Source of the DNA: Streptomyces sp. WAC05374
GTDB lineage: Bacteria > Actinomycetota > Actinomycetes > Streptomycetales > Streptomycetaceae
DNA length: 64,000 nucleotides
Direction: 5' to 3'
Assembly (NCBI RefSeq): GCF_004353505.1
Contig: NZ_SMNQ01000010.1
Coordinates: 124,001-188,000 of the forward strand
Shown here: positions 53,751 through 63,069 of the stretch, piece by piece
Numbering within the stretch: position 1 is the stretch's first letter
Layout: every line of letters starts with the position of its first letter
The notes under the pieces: generated by a model
What the model was told of the DNA's origin: nothing
The model's input: only the letters and a program-made list of their open reading frames with translations
Databases searched by the model: none
Translations under genes and position numbers: made by a program

Positions 53751-53771
53751 CTTCATCTACAACTGGCCCCT
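53751..53771. other. right attachment site region (attR candidate)
   Basis: The point where sulfatase homology resumes. It reads CTTC-AT-CTAC-AA-CTGGCC-C-CT, matching the left junction at 16 of 21 positions. The host gene probably continues from CTAC/AACTGG, which would restore YNWPLSGNKG in the joined protein. Confidence 0.5.
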
Positions 53772-54213
53772 TTCGGGAAACAAGGGCTCCCTCCAGGAGG
53801 GCGGCATCCGGGTGCCGACCATCGTGCGCTGGCCCGCCCGCCTCGAAGGACGGCAGGTGAGCGACGAGCCGGTGTTCTCGCCGGACTGGACGGCCACCCT
53901 CCTGGAGCTGGCCGGGGCCCGCCCCCACCCCGCGTACCCCCTCGACGGCACCAGCCTCGCCGGCCACCTGCTGCGCGGCGAGACGGTTCCGGACCGGCCG
54001 CTGTTCTGGCGGGTGCGCGGGGAGCGGGCGCTGCGGCGGGGCGACTGGAAGTACTACCGCGGCAAGGACGGCCGCGACCGGCTGTTCCACCTCCCGTCCG
54101 ACCAGCGGGAGCAGGCGGACAGGGCGGCGGCCGAACCGGCCCTGCTCGGCGAGCTGAGGGCCGCGTGGGAGCGGATCGACGCCGGACTGCTCCCGTACCC
54201 CGCCGAACGCTGA
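53761..54213 (+). pseudogene. sulfatase, C-terminal part split by AICE
   Basis: About 150 codons without their own start. NWPLSGNKGSLQEGGIRVPT, PDWTATLLELAG, DGTSLAGHLLRGE and the terminal RRGDWKYYRGKDG-RDRLFHL are the usual C-terminal sulfatase segments, including the Lys of GNKGS that contacts substrate sulfate. It is in frame with the N-terminal half across the junction if the ~19.9 kb element is removed. No ribosome site or start lies at its beginning, so it is not expressed alone. Confidence 0.85.
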
Positions 54214-54216
54214 CCC

Positions 54217-54262
54217 CGCCGCGCCGGGCCGCCGGCCTCCTCCCCAGGGGGTCGGCGCGGCG
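54217..54262. terminator. terminator of the original sulfatase gene
   Basis: Perfect 10-bp stem CGCCGCGCCG / CGGCGCGGCG around a larger loop, between the sulfatase end and the convergent permease gene. Confidence 0.65.
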
Positions 54263-54265
54263 CCC

Positions 54266-55639
54266 TTAAGGCACCCCGTCCGCCCCGTCCCGCCGCCCCC
54301 ACTGCACCGCCAGCACCACCAGGCCCACCGCCAGCCACAGCGCACCCACCAGCAGGGCGGAGGTGGCCGCCTCCGCGACGACCGCGAGCAGCACCACCGC
54401 GCCCACCACCGGCAACACCAGGTGCCGCAGCCAGTGCGGCGGCGCCCCCGTCCCCGCCCTCCGCACCACGAACCACCCCACCACGCTCGCGTGCAGCAGG
54501 ACGAACGCCGTCAGCGCCCCGATGTTCACCACCGACACCAGGTGGTCCATCCCGTCGCCGCGCCGCGCCGCCCACACGGCCGCCACCATGGTGACCGCGG
54601 CGGCCAGCAGCAGCGCCACGCGCGGCACCCCCGCGTCCGTACGCGCCAGCACGCGCGGCAGCCGCCGGTCGCGGGCCATCGCGAACAGCAGCCGGCCCGC
54701 CGCGGCCTGCCCCGCCAGCGCCGCGAACGCCGCCCCGATCGCCTTGCTCGCCGCCACCAGGTCGTGCAGCCACGCCCCGACCGAGGCGTTGACGGCGTCG
54801 TAGAACGCCGAGCCCTGCCGTGCCGGCTCCGCCGCCAGCCGCGCCGACGAGACCGGCTCCAGCAGCGCCACCAGATACGTCTGCGCCATGAACAGCAGCC
54901 CCGTGAGAGCCAGGCAGAACAGCACCGCCCGCGCCACCTTCGCCGGCTCCCCGACCACCTCCTCCGCGAACGACGCGATCGCGTCGAAGCCCAGGTACGA
55001 CAGCACCGCCACGGACACGGCCCCCAGCACCGCGCCCAGGGAGAAGCCCACGTCCCCGGTGAACGGCGACAGCCACCCGCGCTGCGCCCCGTCCCGTACC
55101 AGCACCACGACCGCCGACACCACGAACACCAGCAGTACGGCGATCTCCACCGCCAGCACCGCGAACCCGACCCGCGCGGCCGCCCGCACGCCCCACAGGT
55201 TGAGCAGCGTGGTGACCACCACCGCGAGCGCCGTCCACACCCACCGGTTCACGGCGGGCACCAGCGCCTCCATGGCGATGCCCGCGAAGAGGTACGCGAC
55301 GGCCGGGATCAGCAGGTAGTCGAGCATCGCCATCCACCCGGCGAGGAAACCCGGCCCCTCACCCAGCCCCTTGCGCGCGTACGCGAACACCGACCCCGCC
55401 CGGGGGGCCACCCGGACCATCTGCGCGTAGCTGAATGCGGTGAACGCCATCGCCACCGTCGCCACCAGGTACACCAGCGCCACGGCACCGTGCGACCGGG
55501 CGTCCAGAGTGCCGAAGATGCCGACCGGCGCCATGGGGGCGATGAACAGCAACCCGTAGACCACGAGGTCCCGGAAGCCGAGCTCCCGCCGCAGCCAGGT
55601 GTGCCCGCCCGTCCCCCGCGTACTGGTGACCTTGGACAT
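54266..55639 (-). CDS. APC family amino acid/polyamine permease
   Basis: 457 residues, about twelve transmembrane helices. LGFRDLVVYGLLFIAPMAPV, the helix-1 break typical of APC transporters, and SYLGFDAIASFAEEVVGEP in helix 6 are diagnostic. The substrate is probably an amino acid or amine. ATG 55639 was chosen because the residues before it are not family-like. It is divergent from ispH across 63 bp. Confidence 0.9.
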   Translation of the reverse strand: MSKVTSTRGTGGHTWLRRELGFRDLVVYGLLFIAPMAPVGIFGTLDARSHGAVALVYLVATVAMAFTAFSYAQMVRVAPRAGSVFAYARKGLGEGPGFLAGWMAMLDYLLIPAVAYLFAGIAMEALVPAVNRWVWTALAVVVTTLLNLWGVRAAARVGFAVLAVEIAVLLVFVVSAVVVLVRDGAQRGWLSPFTGDVGFSLGAVLGAVSVAVLSYLGFDAIASFAEEVVGEPAKVARAVLFCLALTGLLFMAQTYLVALLEPVSSARLAAEPARQGSAFYDAVNASVGAWLHDLVAASKAIGAAFAALAGQAAAGRLLFAMARDRRLPRVLARTDAGVPRVALLLAAAVTMVAAVWAARRGDGMDHLVSVVNIGALTAFVLLHASVVGWFVVRRAGTGAPPHWLRHLVLPVVGAVVLLAVVAEAATSALLVGALWLAVGLVVLAVQWGRRDGADGVP

Positions 55640-55689
55640 GCGCCCAGTCTCAGCCACCTGGCGGATCTTCGGCCGCTCATACACGCCCT

Positions 55690-55695
55690 TACGAT
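55690..55695 (+). promoter_or_regulatory. -10 box of leaderless ispH transcript
   Basis: TACGAT ends seven bases before ATG 55703, so the mRNA should start at the start codon. This decides against the upstream ATG at 55694. Confidence 0.5.
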
Positions 55696-55702
55696 GGGGG
55701 AC

Positions 55703-56701
55703 ATGACTGCTACGCCTGCCAGCCCGTCGTCCGACAAGCGCGTCCTCCTCGCCGCTCCGCGTGGCTACTGCGCGGGCGTGGACCGTGCCGTGATCGCCGT
55801 GGAGAAGGCTCTGGAGCAGTACGGCTCGCCGATCTACGTCCGGCACGAGATCGTGCACAACAAGTACGTCGTCCAGACCCTGGAGAAGAAGGGCGCCATC
55901 TTCGTCGACGAGACGGCGGAGGTCCCCGAGGGGTCCATCGTCATGTTCTCCGCGCACGGCGTGGCACCGACCGTCCACCAGGAGGCCGCCGAGCGCAAGC
56001 TCGCGACGATCGACGCGACCTGCCCCCTGGTCACCAAGGTCCACAAGGAGGCGGTCCGGTTCGCGAACGAGGACTTCGACATCCTCCTGATCGGCCACGA
56101 GGGCCACGAGGAGGTCATCGGCACCTCCGGTGAGGCCCCGGACCACATCACGCTGGTCGACGGCCCCGAGGACGTCGAGAACGTCACCGTGCGCGACGAG
56201 AGCAAGGTCGTGTGGCTCTCCCAGACCACCCTGTCGGTCGACGAGACCATGGAGACGGTCGACAAGCTGAAGGAGAAGTTCCCCAAGCTGATCTCGCCGC
56301 CGAGCGACGACATCTGCTACGCCACGCAGAACCGCCAGACCGCCGTCAAGCAGATGGGCGCCGAGGCGGACCTGGTCATCGTCGTCGGCTCGAAGAACTC
56401 CTCCAACTCCGTCCGGCTCGTCGAGGTCGCCCTGGGCGCGGGCGCGAAGGACGCCCACCTGGTGGACTTCGCCGACGAGATCGACGAGGCGTGGCTGGAA
56501 GGCGTCTCCACGGTCGGCGTCACCTCCGGTGCCTCCGTGCCCGAGGTGCTGGTCGAGGGCGTACTGGAGTGGCTGGCGGGGCACGGCTTCGAGGACGTGG
56601 AGATCGTGAAGGCCGCCGAGGAGTCGATCACCTTCTCGCTGCCCAAGGAACTGCGCCGGGACCTGCGCGCCGAGGCAGCCGCCCTCCACAAGAAGCAGTG
56701 A
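55703..56701 (+). CDS. ispH: 4-hydroxy-3-methylbut-2-enyl diphosphate reductase
   Basis: 332-residue last enzyme of the MEP isoprenoid pathway, giving IPP and DMAPP. The three Fe-S Cys are in RGYCAGVDRA (~23), ATCPLVTKVH (~106) and ICYATQNRQ (~204); SAHGV, GHEGHEEVIGT and SSNSVRL complete the signature. It supplies substrate for uppS at the window's other end. The start is discussed under the -10 box. Confidence 0.96.
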   Translation: MTATPASPSSDKRVLLAAPRGYCAGVDRAVIAVEKALEQYGSPIYVRHEIVHNKYVVQTLEKKGAIFVDETAEVPEGSIVMFSAHGVAPTVHQEAAERKLATIDATCPLVTKVHKEAVRFANEDFDILLIGHEGHEEVIGTSGEAPDHITLVDGPEDVENVTVRDESKVVWLSQTTLSVDETMETVDKLKEKFPKLISPPSDDICYATQNRQTAVKQMGAEADLVIVVGSKNSSNSVRLVEVALGAGAKDAHLVDFADEIDEAWLEGVSTVGVTSGASVPEVLVEGVLEWLAGHGFEDVEIVKAAEESITFSLPKELRRDLRAEAAALHKKQ

Positions 56702-56751
56702 TCGCCGACGAGAAGCAGTGACCGTCAGCGGCTCCCCGTAACGTTGAGTCC

Positions 56752-57492
56752 ATGAACGTCTTCGGAGTGGACATCGGCGGGTCGGGGATCAAGGGCGCTC
56801 CCGTGGACCTGGAGCGCGGGGATCTGGCCGAGCCCCGCCACAAAGTACTGACACCGCAGCCCGCCACACCCGAGGGTGTCGCGGGCTGCGTCGCCGAGGT
56901 CGTCGAGCACTTCGGCTGGTCGGGCCCCATCGGCGTCACCTTCCCCGGTGTCGTCACGGGCTCCACCATCCGTACGGCGGCGAACGTGGACAAGGGCTGG
57001 GTCGGCGTCGACGCCGCCGCGCTGCTCGGCGACCGCCTGGGCGGCCTGCCGGTCACGGTCCTCAACGACGCCGACGCGGCCGGGGTGGCGGAGATGACCT
57101 TCGGCGCGGGACGGGGCCGCAAGGGCACGGTGATCCTGCTGACCTTCGGCACGGGCATCGGGAGCGCGGTCTTCACCGACGGCAGGCTGGTGCCCAACAC
57201 CGAGCTCGGCCATCTGGAGCTGGACGGCCACGAGGCGGAGAAGCGGGCGTCGACGAAGGTCAAGGACGACAAGGACCTGAGCTGGGAGGACTGGGCCCAC
57301 CGGGTGAAGAAGTACCTGGACCACGTCGAGATGCTGTTCTCGCCCGAGCTGTTCATCGTGGGCGGCGGCGTGAGCCGCAAGGCGGAGAAGTTCCTGCCGC
57401 TGATCAAGGGCATCCGTGCCGAGATCGTCCCGGCGGAGCTCCAGAACAACGCGGGCATCGTGGGCGCGGCGATGGCGGCCGTCCCCCGCTGA
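56752..57492 (+). CDS. ppgK: polyphosphate glucokinase
   Basis: 246-residue ROK-type kinase that phosphorylates glucose with polyphosphate or ATP. FGVDIGGSGIKGAPVDL (phosphate-1), NDADAAGVAEM (catalytic Asp), TFGTGIGSAVF and FIVGGGVSRKAEKF are present. Length and the ELDGHEAEKRAS segment fit PpgK over generic ROK kinases. It is downstream of ispH after a 50-bp gap. Confidence 0.94.
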   Translation: MNVFGVDIGGSGIKGAPVDLERGDLAEPRHKVLTPQPATPEGVAGCVAEVVEHFGWSGPIGVTFPGVVTGSTIRTAANVDKGWVGVDAAALLGDRLGGLPVTVLNDADAAGVAEMTFGAGRGRKGTVILLTFGTGIGSAVFTDGRLVPNTELGHLELDGHEAEKRASTKVKDDKDLSWEDWAHRVKKYLDHVEMLFSPELFIVGGGVSRKAEKFLPLIKGIRAEIVPAELQNNAGIVGAAMAAVPR

Positions 57493-57504
57493 CCGCCCGC
57501 CCCT

Positions 57505-57521
57505 GGCGCCCTGCCGGCGCC
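57505..57521. terminator. short hairpin between convergent genes
   Basis: GGCGCC-CTGCC-GGCGCC, between ppgK and the DUF6542-like gene. The stem is short but GC-only. Confidence 0.4.
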
Positions 57522-57531
57522 GGGTGGCGCG

Positions 57532-58359
57532 TCAGCGCTGAGTGACGCGGGCGGCGGCGGTCCGCTGCCGCCGCCCCATGTGCCGCACCTTGCGTACGGA
57601 GGTGAGGAGGCCGGCCACCAGCGTGCCGCCGTACAGCCAGCCGGCGTGCACGGCCAGCGCGGTCACCACGGCCATCGTCCGGCCGCCGAAGCCGCCGGTG
57701 CCCCCGGCGATCGGTACGACCCCGACGGCGAACGCGATGGGCACGCTGATCGGCGCGGTGACCAGGTCGGCGGCCCGCACCCACAGCGCGGTCAGGGCGC
57801 TGACGGGCAGGAACAGCAGCCCGTACACCAGCGGGGAGCCGTCGAACAGCAGCCAGTCCAGGCAGCCGAGCAGGAACATGGTCGCGCAGGCGAACAGCCC
57901 GGCGCCGAGACCGGTCAGCCGGGGGCCGGGCAGCCGGCGCAGCGCGAGCACCACGGGCGGCACCGCCCGCCGCCCCGGCCCGCCCCCCGGCCGCCTGGGG
58001 CCGCTGCCGGGCTTGCCCCCGGGCCCGCCACCACCGGGGCCGCCCGGGCCGCCGGAGCCGCCACCGGCCCCGCCGGCGGGCCGGCCGCCACCGCTCGGCG
58101 CCGGCTTGCCACCCGTCCTGACCGGTGGGCGCGCCGGACGGGTCCCGACGGGGCGGACGGCCGCGCCGTCGACGAGCGCACCCTGGGGCACGGCGCCCGG
58201 GGCGGGCGGGGCGGACGGCGGCGCCGACGCGGCCGGGCCCACTGGACCGGCCGGGCCGGGGCCCGGCGGGGACTGGGCCCGCCGCCTGCGCTGAGGGGGG
58301 CTGTTCCTGTGCTGCTCCACCTGGACAACGTAGGTCGCCGGGGGCCGGGAATCCGGCAT
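57532..58359 (-). CDS. DUF6542-like membrane protein with long disordered N-terminus
   Basis: 275 residues. The first ~140 are Pro/Gly/Arg low-complexity. A C-terminal domain of about four helices follows (LTGLGAGLFACATMFLLGCL, YGLLFLPVSALTALWVRAAD, ISVPIAFAVGVVPIAGG, VTALAVHAGWLYGGTLVAGL). I recall such proteins beside ychF in streptomycetes as DUF6542; that label is tentative. Function unknown. Confidence 0.78.
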   Translation of the reverse strand: MPDSRPPATYVVQVEQHRNSPPQRRRRAQSPPGPGPAGPVGPAASAPPSAPPAPGAVPQGALVDGAAVRPVGTRPARPPVRTGGKPAPSGGGRPAGGAGGGSGGPGGPGGGGPGGKPGSGPRRPGGGPGRRAVPPVVLALRRLPGPRLTGLGAGLFACATMFLLGCLDWLLFDGSPLVYGLLFLPVSALTALWVRAADLVTAPISVPIAFAVGVVPIAGGTGGFGGRTMAVVTALAVHAGWLYGGTLVAGLLTSVRKVRHMGRRQRTAAARVTQR

Positions 58360-58444
58360 CGGACACGCCCTTTGGGCGACCTTGGCCGAGAGTTCGCCCC
58401 GTGGCCGTCACCCGGCCGCCGTCGCTGCCCGCTCCGCCACGCCC

Positions 58445-58450
58445 GTAAAC
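58445..58450 (+). promoter_or_regulatory. -10 box upstream of ychF
   Basis: TAAACT, a good TANNNT match, 44 bp before the GTG of ychF in GC-rich DNA. Confidence 0.45.
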
Positions 58451-58494
58451 TGGGGGGTCGGCCCACCATCCTCACTTCTAGGGAAGTCGCCAAC

Positions 58495-59583
<1,089 letters not shown>

Positions 59584-59599
59584 CGCCATGGCAACACCT

Positions 59600-59631
59600 G
59601 TGCCCGATTCGCCTGTTGGCGGGTCGGGCAC
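59600..59631 (+). terminator. terminator after ychF
   Basis: GTGCCCGA / TCGGGCAC with an inner CGCC/GGCG stem, 17 bp past the stop. Confidence 0.8.
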
Positions 59632-59710
59632 GGCTGTGTGTCCGCGGTGAGTCCTCGATCCCGCGATGCGGTGACATCGTGTGGCAGGACGGCGTGGCGG
59701 CGACACGGTC

Positions 59711-60092
59711 TCAGACCTTGACGACCTCCACGGGAGGGCCGCACAGGAGTGTCAGATCCTCGGGGTCGTCACAAGTACGCCATCGTTGCCGCTCTCGCCG
59801 CCATCGCACGGCGCGCCCCAACCGGTCACCGTCGTCACCTGCCTGGACCAGGCCCACGACGGTGCGGTCCTTGCGGTAGAGCTTCGAGAGCCCTTCGCTG
59901 TCGGGCAGGGCGGCGTCGGAGGAAGGCGTCCGCGTCGCCACCAGCGCCATGACCACGCTCGAGGCCGACTACGAACGCGTTCACCCGGCCCGCATCACGT
60001 GGGTCCTCGTCGGTCTCGAAGTCGGCGACGATCTCCCGCACCTTGTCCATGGCGACCCTCTGTTCGAGAGCCTCGGCGACGGGGGTGTGCAT
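59711..60092 (-). pseudogene. decayed toxin-antitoxin-like remnant
   Basis: ATG 60092 opens a frame ALEQRVAMDKVREIVADFE like the N-terminus of small VapB-type antitoxins. A second frame shifted from it ends in CDDPEDLTLLCGPPVEVVKV, the usual C-terminal segment of PIN-domain (VapC) toxins (TSDPEDL-x-L-x-GP-x-V-x-VV). In between, frames change and no active-site start is found, so neither gene seems intact. The 59632-60318 stretch has no other gene I can support. Confidence 0.35.
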
Positions 60093-60269
60093 GACGGACC
60101 CGAAATTCGTTCGGTCCGCTGGGAGCGAGGCCCGGTGCGGGCGGTGGGAAGATGCGGGGAGAGGCGGGTGAAGCGGGAGTTCGACGCCCTTCCCGTCGCC
60201 CGGCTGCAGGACGTCATGCGTCTCGACACGACCTTCTGAGGCCCGCGATCGCACGTGCGGCCAAGGAGA

Positions 60270-60293
60270 GGCCGGACTCCGGCGAGTCCGGCC
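60270..60293. terminator. terminator downstream of Uma2 gene
   Basis: Perfect 10-bp stem GGCCGGACTC / GAGTCCGGCC with loop CGGC, 26 bp beyond the Uma2 stop (minus strand). Confidence 0.75.
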
Positions 60294-60318
60294 CCTTCCA
60301 TGTTCAGGAGCTGTCCTT

Positions 60319-60900
60319 TCAGGCGCTCCGGGGAGGCGTGAGCTTGTCGAGGTCGACACTGATGTCGAAGGGCACCGGTCGCTGGAGGACGCCCCGGAAG
60401 ATGCCGGCGGGCGCGTAGGCACCCGTGGGTTCGTCGAGCTCATACACGTGGACGACGGGTGCGCCATTCTCGTCCTCGATGCACCAGTAGTGCGGGATGC
60501 CGGCCTCCGCGTATTTACGGAGCTTGACCGTGCGGTCGCGGTGGGCGGACTCGGGGGAGACGACTTCCACGACGAGCTTCACGTCATCGGGGGCGTACCA
60601 GGTGCGGTCGGGATCGTAGGGCAGGTCCGTCAGCAAGAGGTCCGGCTCGGGGCGGTTGCGGGCATCGAGGCGGATCGTCATCTCCCGCTCGACCTCGACG
60701 CCGGCCGGTGCCTGCGCCATGAGCGTGGTGGTCAGGGCAGTGAGGAGACGGCCGTGCCAGGACCGCTGGGGCGACATCATGAATACGAGGGCTCCGTCGA
60801 TCAGCTCCGTGTGGCGCGGCGCCTCGGGGAGGTGATCCAGGTCCTCCGCGAACCAGCCTTCCGCGCGGGGCGGGCGCATCCAGTCGGGTAGTGCGGTCAT
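60319..60900 (-). CDS. Uma2 family (PD-(D/E)xK fold) protein
   Basis: 193 residues. HTELIDGALVFMMSPQRSWH, EPDLLLTDLPYDPD, VKLVVEVVSPESAHRDRTVK and AGIPHYWCIE are the Uma2/DUF820 signature, with Glu, Asp, Glu and Lys forming a restriction-fold site (PD...EVVS...RK). The family is very numerous in streptomycetes and its function is unsettled; some are linked to mobile elements. Located 84 bp downstream of the methyltransferase-like gene. Confidence 0.9.
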   Translation of the reverse strand: MTALPDWMRPPRAEGWFAEDLDHLPEAPRHTELIDGALVFMMSPQRSWHGRLLTALTTTLMAQAPAGVEVEREMTIRLDARNRPEPDLLLTDLPYDPDRTWYAPDDVKLVVEVVSPESAHRDRTVKLRKYAEAGIPHYWCIEDENGAPVVHVYELDEPTGAYAPAGIFRGVLQRPVPFDISVDLDKLTPPRSA

Positions 60901-60984
60901 GGCTTCACGGTAGCGGCTGCTGCGGCGGCGAGCCGGGTGCTGCCCCGGAGCCTGCGAATCACGCCTCGCCGCGGCCGCGCGTGC

Positions 60985-63069
60985 CTACGGCGCGGGGATG
61001 ATGCCTCCGTCCAGCGCGTCATGACGGATGCGTTGCGTCAGGGCGAGCTGTTCGCGCAGCAGGCGCTCGTTCTCGTCCAGCCGCTTCATCGTGTCGGCAA
61101 TGACCTGCTGGGTGGCAAGATCGGGCAACACCACGGGCAGGTCGCCGAGGACATCGAGGGAGATGGTCTTCATCTTCATGCTTCCCGTGGAGTGGGCTTC
61201 CAGCCACGTACGTGCCTCCGAACCCCGCAGGTAGGCGGCGAAGTAGTCGGCGTCGAGCTCGGCGGGGGGACGCAGCAGGAAGCACCCTGTGCCGCACACC
61301 CAGCCATGTTGTTCCTCACGGACGACGGCGGCTCGGCCCAGTTCTCCCCGGCGCGCCAGGACGACATCGCCGGGGCGGAGGTGGAAGCGCTCCAGCCCCA
61401 GGGCCTGTCGCTCGCTGATGCACCGGATGCTCGACGTGCTGAAGCCGCTTCCCGTCAGGTCTTTCGGCATCACGACAGGGACGCCGCCGGCGTCGACGTA
61501 GTGGTCGGCGCGAATCAGACTTCCCGACGGTCCCGCCAGCAGCAGGCCCCGGGCCTCGCGTAGCCCTTCTGCGGTGCCCTCCACCAGGCGTCGGAGCGGC
61601 ACACGCGGGGCCTCCCTCTCGCCGCGCGCCACCCGCTCGCTCCGGTCGAAGCTCTTGCTGAGGCGGGCCGTCGCGCCCGCTGTCGATGCGGCCAGCTCCG
61701 CCAGCCCGTCGAGCAGGCGGCGTGTGTCCAGCGCCGCAGCCGGCTGCTCCTGGGCGGGCGCCACGTACAGCCGGGGGTCGAGGAGGCAGCCGTCGTTCTC
61801 CAGGATCTCGTCGTGCGAGACCGAGCAGGAGAATCCGGGTTCGTCCGGGGTCGCACGGGGAGACCGCAGCCAGGCGTGGAACCGGCCGCTGATGCGGTCC
61901 CTGTCCGCCGGGCCGAGCTCACACGCTCGGCGCGGAGCCTGGGTGCCGAGTCGGCTCGCGTCGATGAAGAGGACGGACTGGGTTTCATCGACGGGGACGT
62001 GGCGGGATTTGTCACGGGCGAGTAGCCAGAGGTGCACGGGGACCGTCGTGTGGGAGAAGAGATCGGCCGGTAGTGCGACAACGGCGAGAAGCGCGCCTTC
62101 GGCCAGTAGCGCCTTGCGGATCTCCGCTGAGCGACCGCGTGCGGAGGCGGCGCCCGACGGCATGATCACGGCCGCCTTGCCTTTCTCGCTGAGTCGCGTC
62201 CACGCGAGTTGGATCCAGGCGAAGTTCGCGTTCGACTCGGGCGGCGGTCCGAAGGGCCAGTCGAGGTGTTCCACACCCTGGACGCGCTGGTTGAAGGGTG
62301 GATTGCACAGCACGAATTCGGCCATGCCGTTGCCCGGACTCCGGAAGAGTGACCCGGGATCGGAGGCACGTACCAGGGGCCGGTCGATCCCGTGCAGGGC
62401 CAGGTTCAGCATGGCCACGTGGGGATTGCGGTGATCCATGGCGTAGCCCTCGAACGAGGCGCCGTCAACGTGACCCTGCTGTGCGATGTGCCGCGCTGCG
62501 GCGGCGAGGAAGCCCCCGGTGCCGCAGGCGGGGTCGAGTACACGATCGCCGGGCTGGGGAGACAGGGATTCCGCGAGCAGTCGCGTGAGCGTGCGCGGGG
62601 TGTGGTACTCGCCCGACGGAGCGGCGCTCTCCGCGACGTACCTCTCCAGGAGCAGGTCGGCGACCTCTTCAAGTCCGGCCTCGGCGGCTGTAGGGGGCTG
62701 GTGAAGGGCGGCGAGGAAGGCCGCCACCCATGGCAGGTCCTCCGCCTCGCCCTTGTGGGCAAATACGCTCTCCGGATTCCAGGGGCCGAGCACGGGAAAG
62801 CGGTCGTGCCGGGAGGCGAGGAAGAGCGCGTCATTCAGGTCCCTCAGCGGTGGATACCCGGTCTGTGCCTCGGCAACGGCTCTCGACCACCGTTTGACCA
62901 GTTCCTGACCCGGGTCGTCCGCAGAGTCGAGGAACCTCGCGAGCATCAGGACGGTGAGCATCGCGGTGAGGTCGCGGTCCGTGCTCCGGCCCCGCTGAAA
63001 GGGTGCGTACGCCCGCCACAGTCGGTCGACGACCTCTGCGGCGGGTCCACTCACGTCCGTGGTCTCCAC
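60985..63069 (-). CDS. fused N6-adenine DNA methyltransferase and HsdS-like specificity domain
   Basis: 694 residues. A helical N-terminus and methyltransferase core (residues ~140-390): LDPACGTGGFL (SAM motif I) and CNPPFNQ (N6-adenine catalytic NPPF), as in HsdM. From ~430 a type I specificity-like half follows: VPLRRLVEGTAEGL and ADHYVDAGGVPVVMPKDLTG, then LRPGDVVLARRGELGRAAVV, and a coiled-coil LPDLATQQVIADTMKRLDEN. There is no HsdR next to it, so it is a solitary methylase or a fragment of a larger system. GTG 63069 has GAGGAG six bases upstream and is preferred to GTG 63096. Confidence 0.85.
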   Translation of the reverse strand: METTDVSGPAAEVVDRLWRAYAPFQRGRSTDRDLTAMLTVLMLARFLDSADDPGQELVKRWSRAVAEAQTGYPPLRDLNDALFLASRHDRFPVLGPWNPESVFAHKGEAEDLPWVAAFLAALHQPPTAAEAGLEEVADLLLERYVAESAAPSGEYHTPRTLTRLLAESLSPQPGDRVLDPACGTGGFLAAAARHIAQQGHVDGASFEGYAMDHRNPHVAMLNLALHGIDRPLVRASDPGSLFRSPGNGMAEFVLCNPPFNQRVQGVEHLDWPFGPPPESNANFAWIQLAWTRLSEKGKAAVIMPSGAASARGRSAEIRKALLAEGALLAVVALPADLFSHTTVPVHLWLLARDKSRHVPVDETQSVLFIDASRLGTQAPRRACELGPADRDRISGRFHAWLRSPRATPDEPGFSCSVSHDEILENDGCLLDPRLYVAPAQEQPAAALDTRRLLDGLAELAASTAGATARLSKSFDRSERVARGEREAPRVPLRRLVEGTAEGLREARGLLLAGPSGSLIRADHYVDAGGVPVVMPKDLTGSGFSTSSIRCISERQALGLERFHLRPGDVVLARRGELGRAAVVREEQHGWVCGTGCFLLRPPAELDADYFAAYLRGSEARTWLEAHSTGSMKMKTISLDVLGDLPVVLPDLATQQVIADTMKRLDENERLLREQLALTQRIRHDALDGGIIPAP

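Larger units (their letters stand above)
33822..53760. mobile_element. actinomycete integrative and conjugative element inserted in a sulfatase gene
   Basis: About 19.9 kb, delimited by the two halves of one sulfatase gene. The right end has the canonical AICE order replication ATPase - xis - int. The middle holds an FtsK/TraB translocase, Spd-like membrane proteins, a GntR-Nudix regulator and an XRE regulator. Cargo includes an ABC-three-component-like operon, an SRA-type endonuclease and a Pycsar-effector-like gene. Boundaries are good to within ~20 bp. There is no tRNA at either end, which is unusual for tyrosine-integrase AICEs. Confidence 0.88.

Noticed and set aside
33822..53760. Phage origin for the inserted element
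   Set aside because: No capsid, terminase, tail or lysis genes; the FtsK/TraB, Spd-like and prim-pol genes identify an AICE.
53691..53771. tRNA 3' end as attachment site
   Set aside because: No cloverleaf or tRNA tail at either junction; the flanks are clearly the two sulfatase halves.
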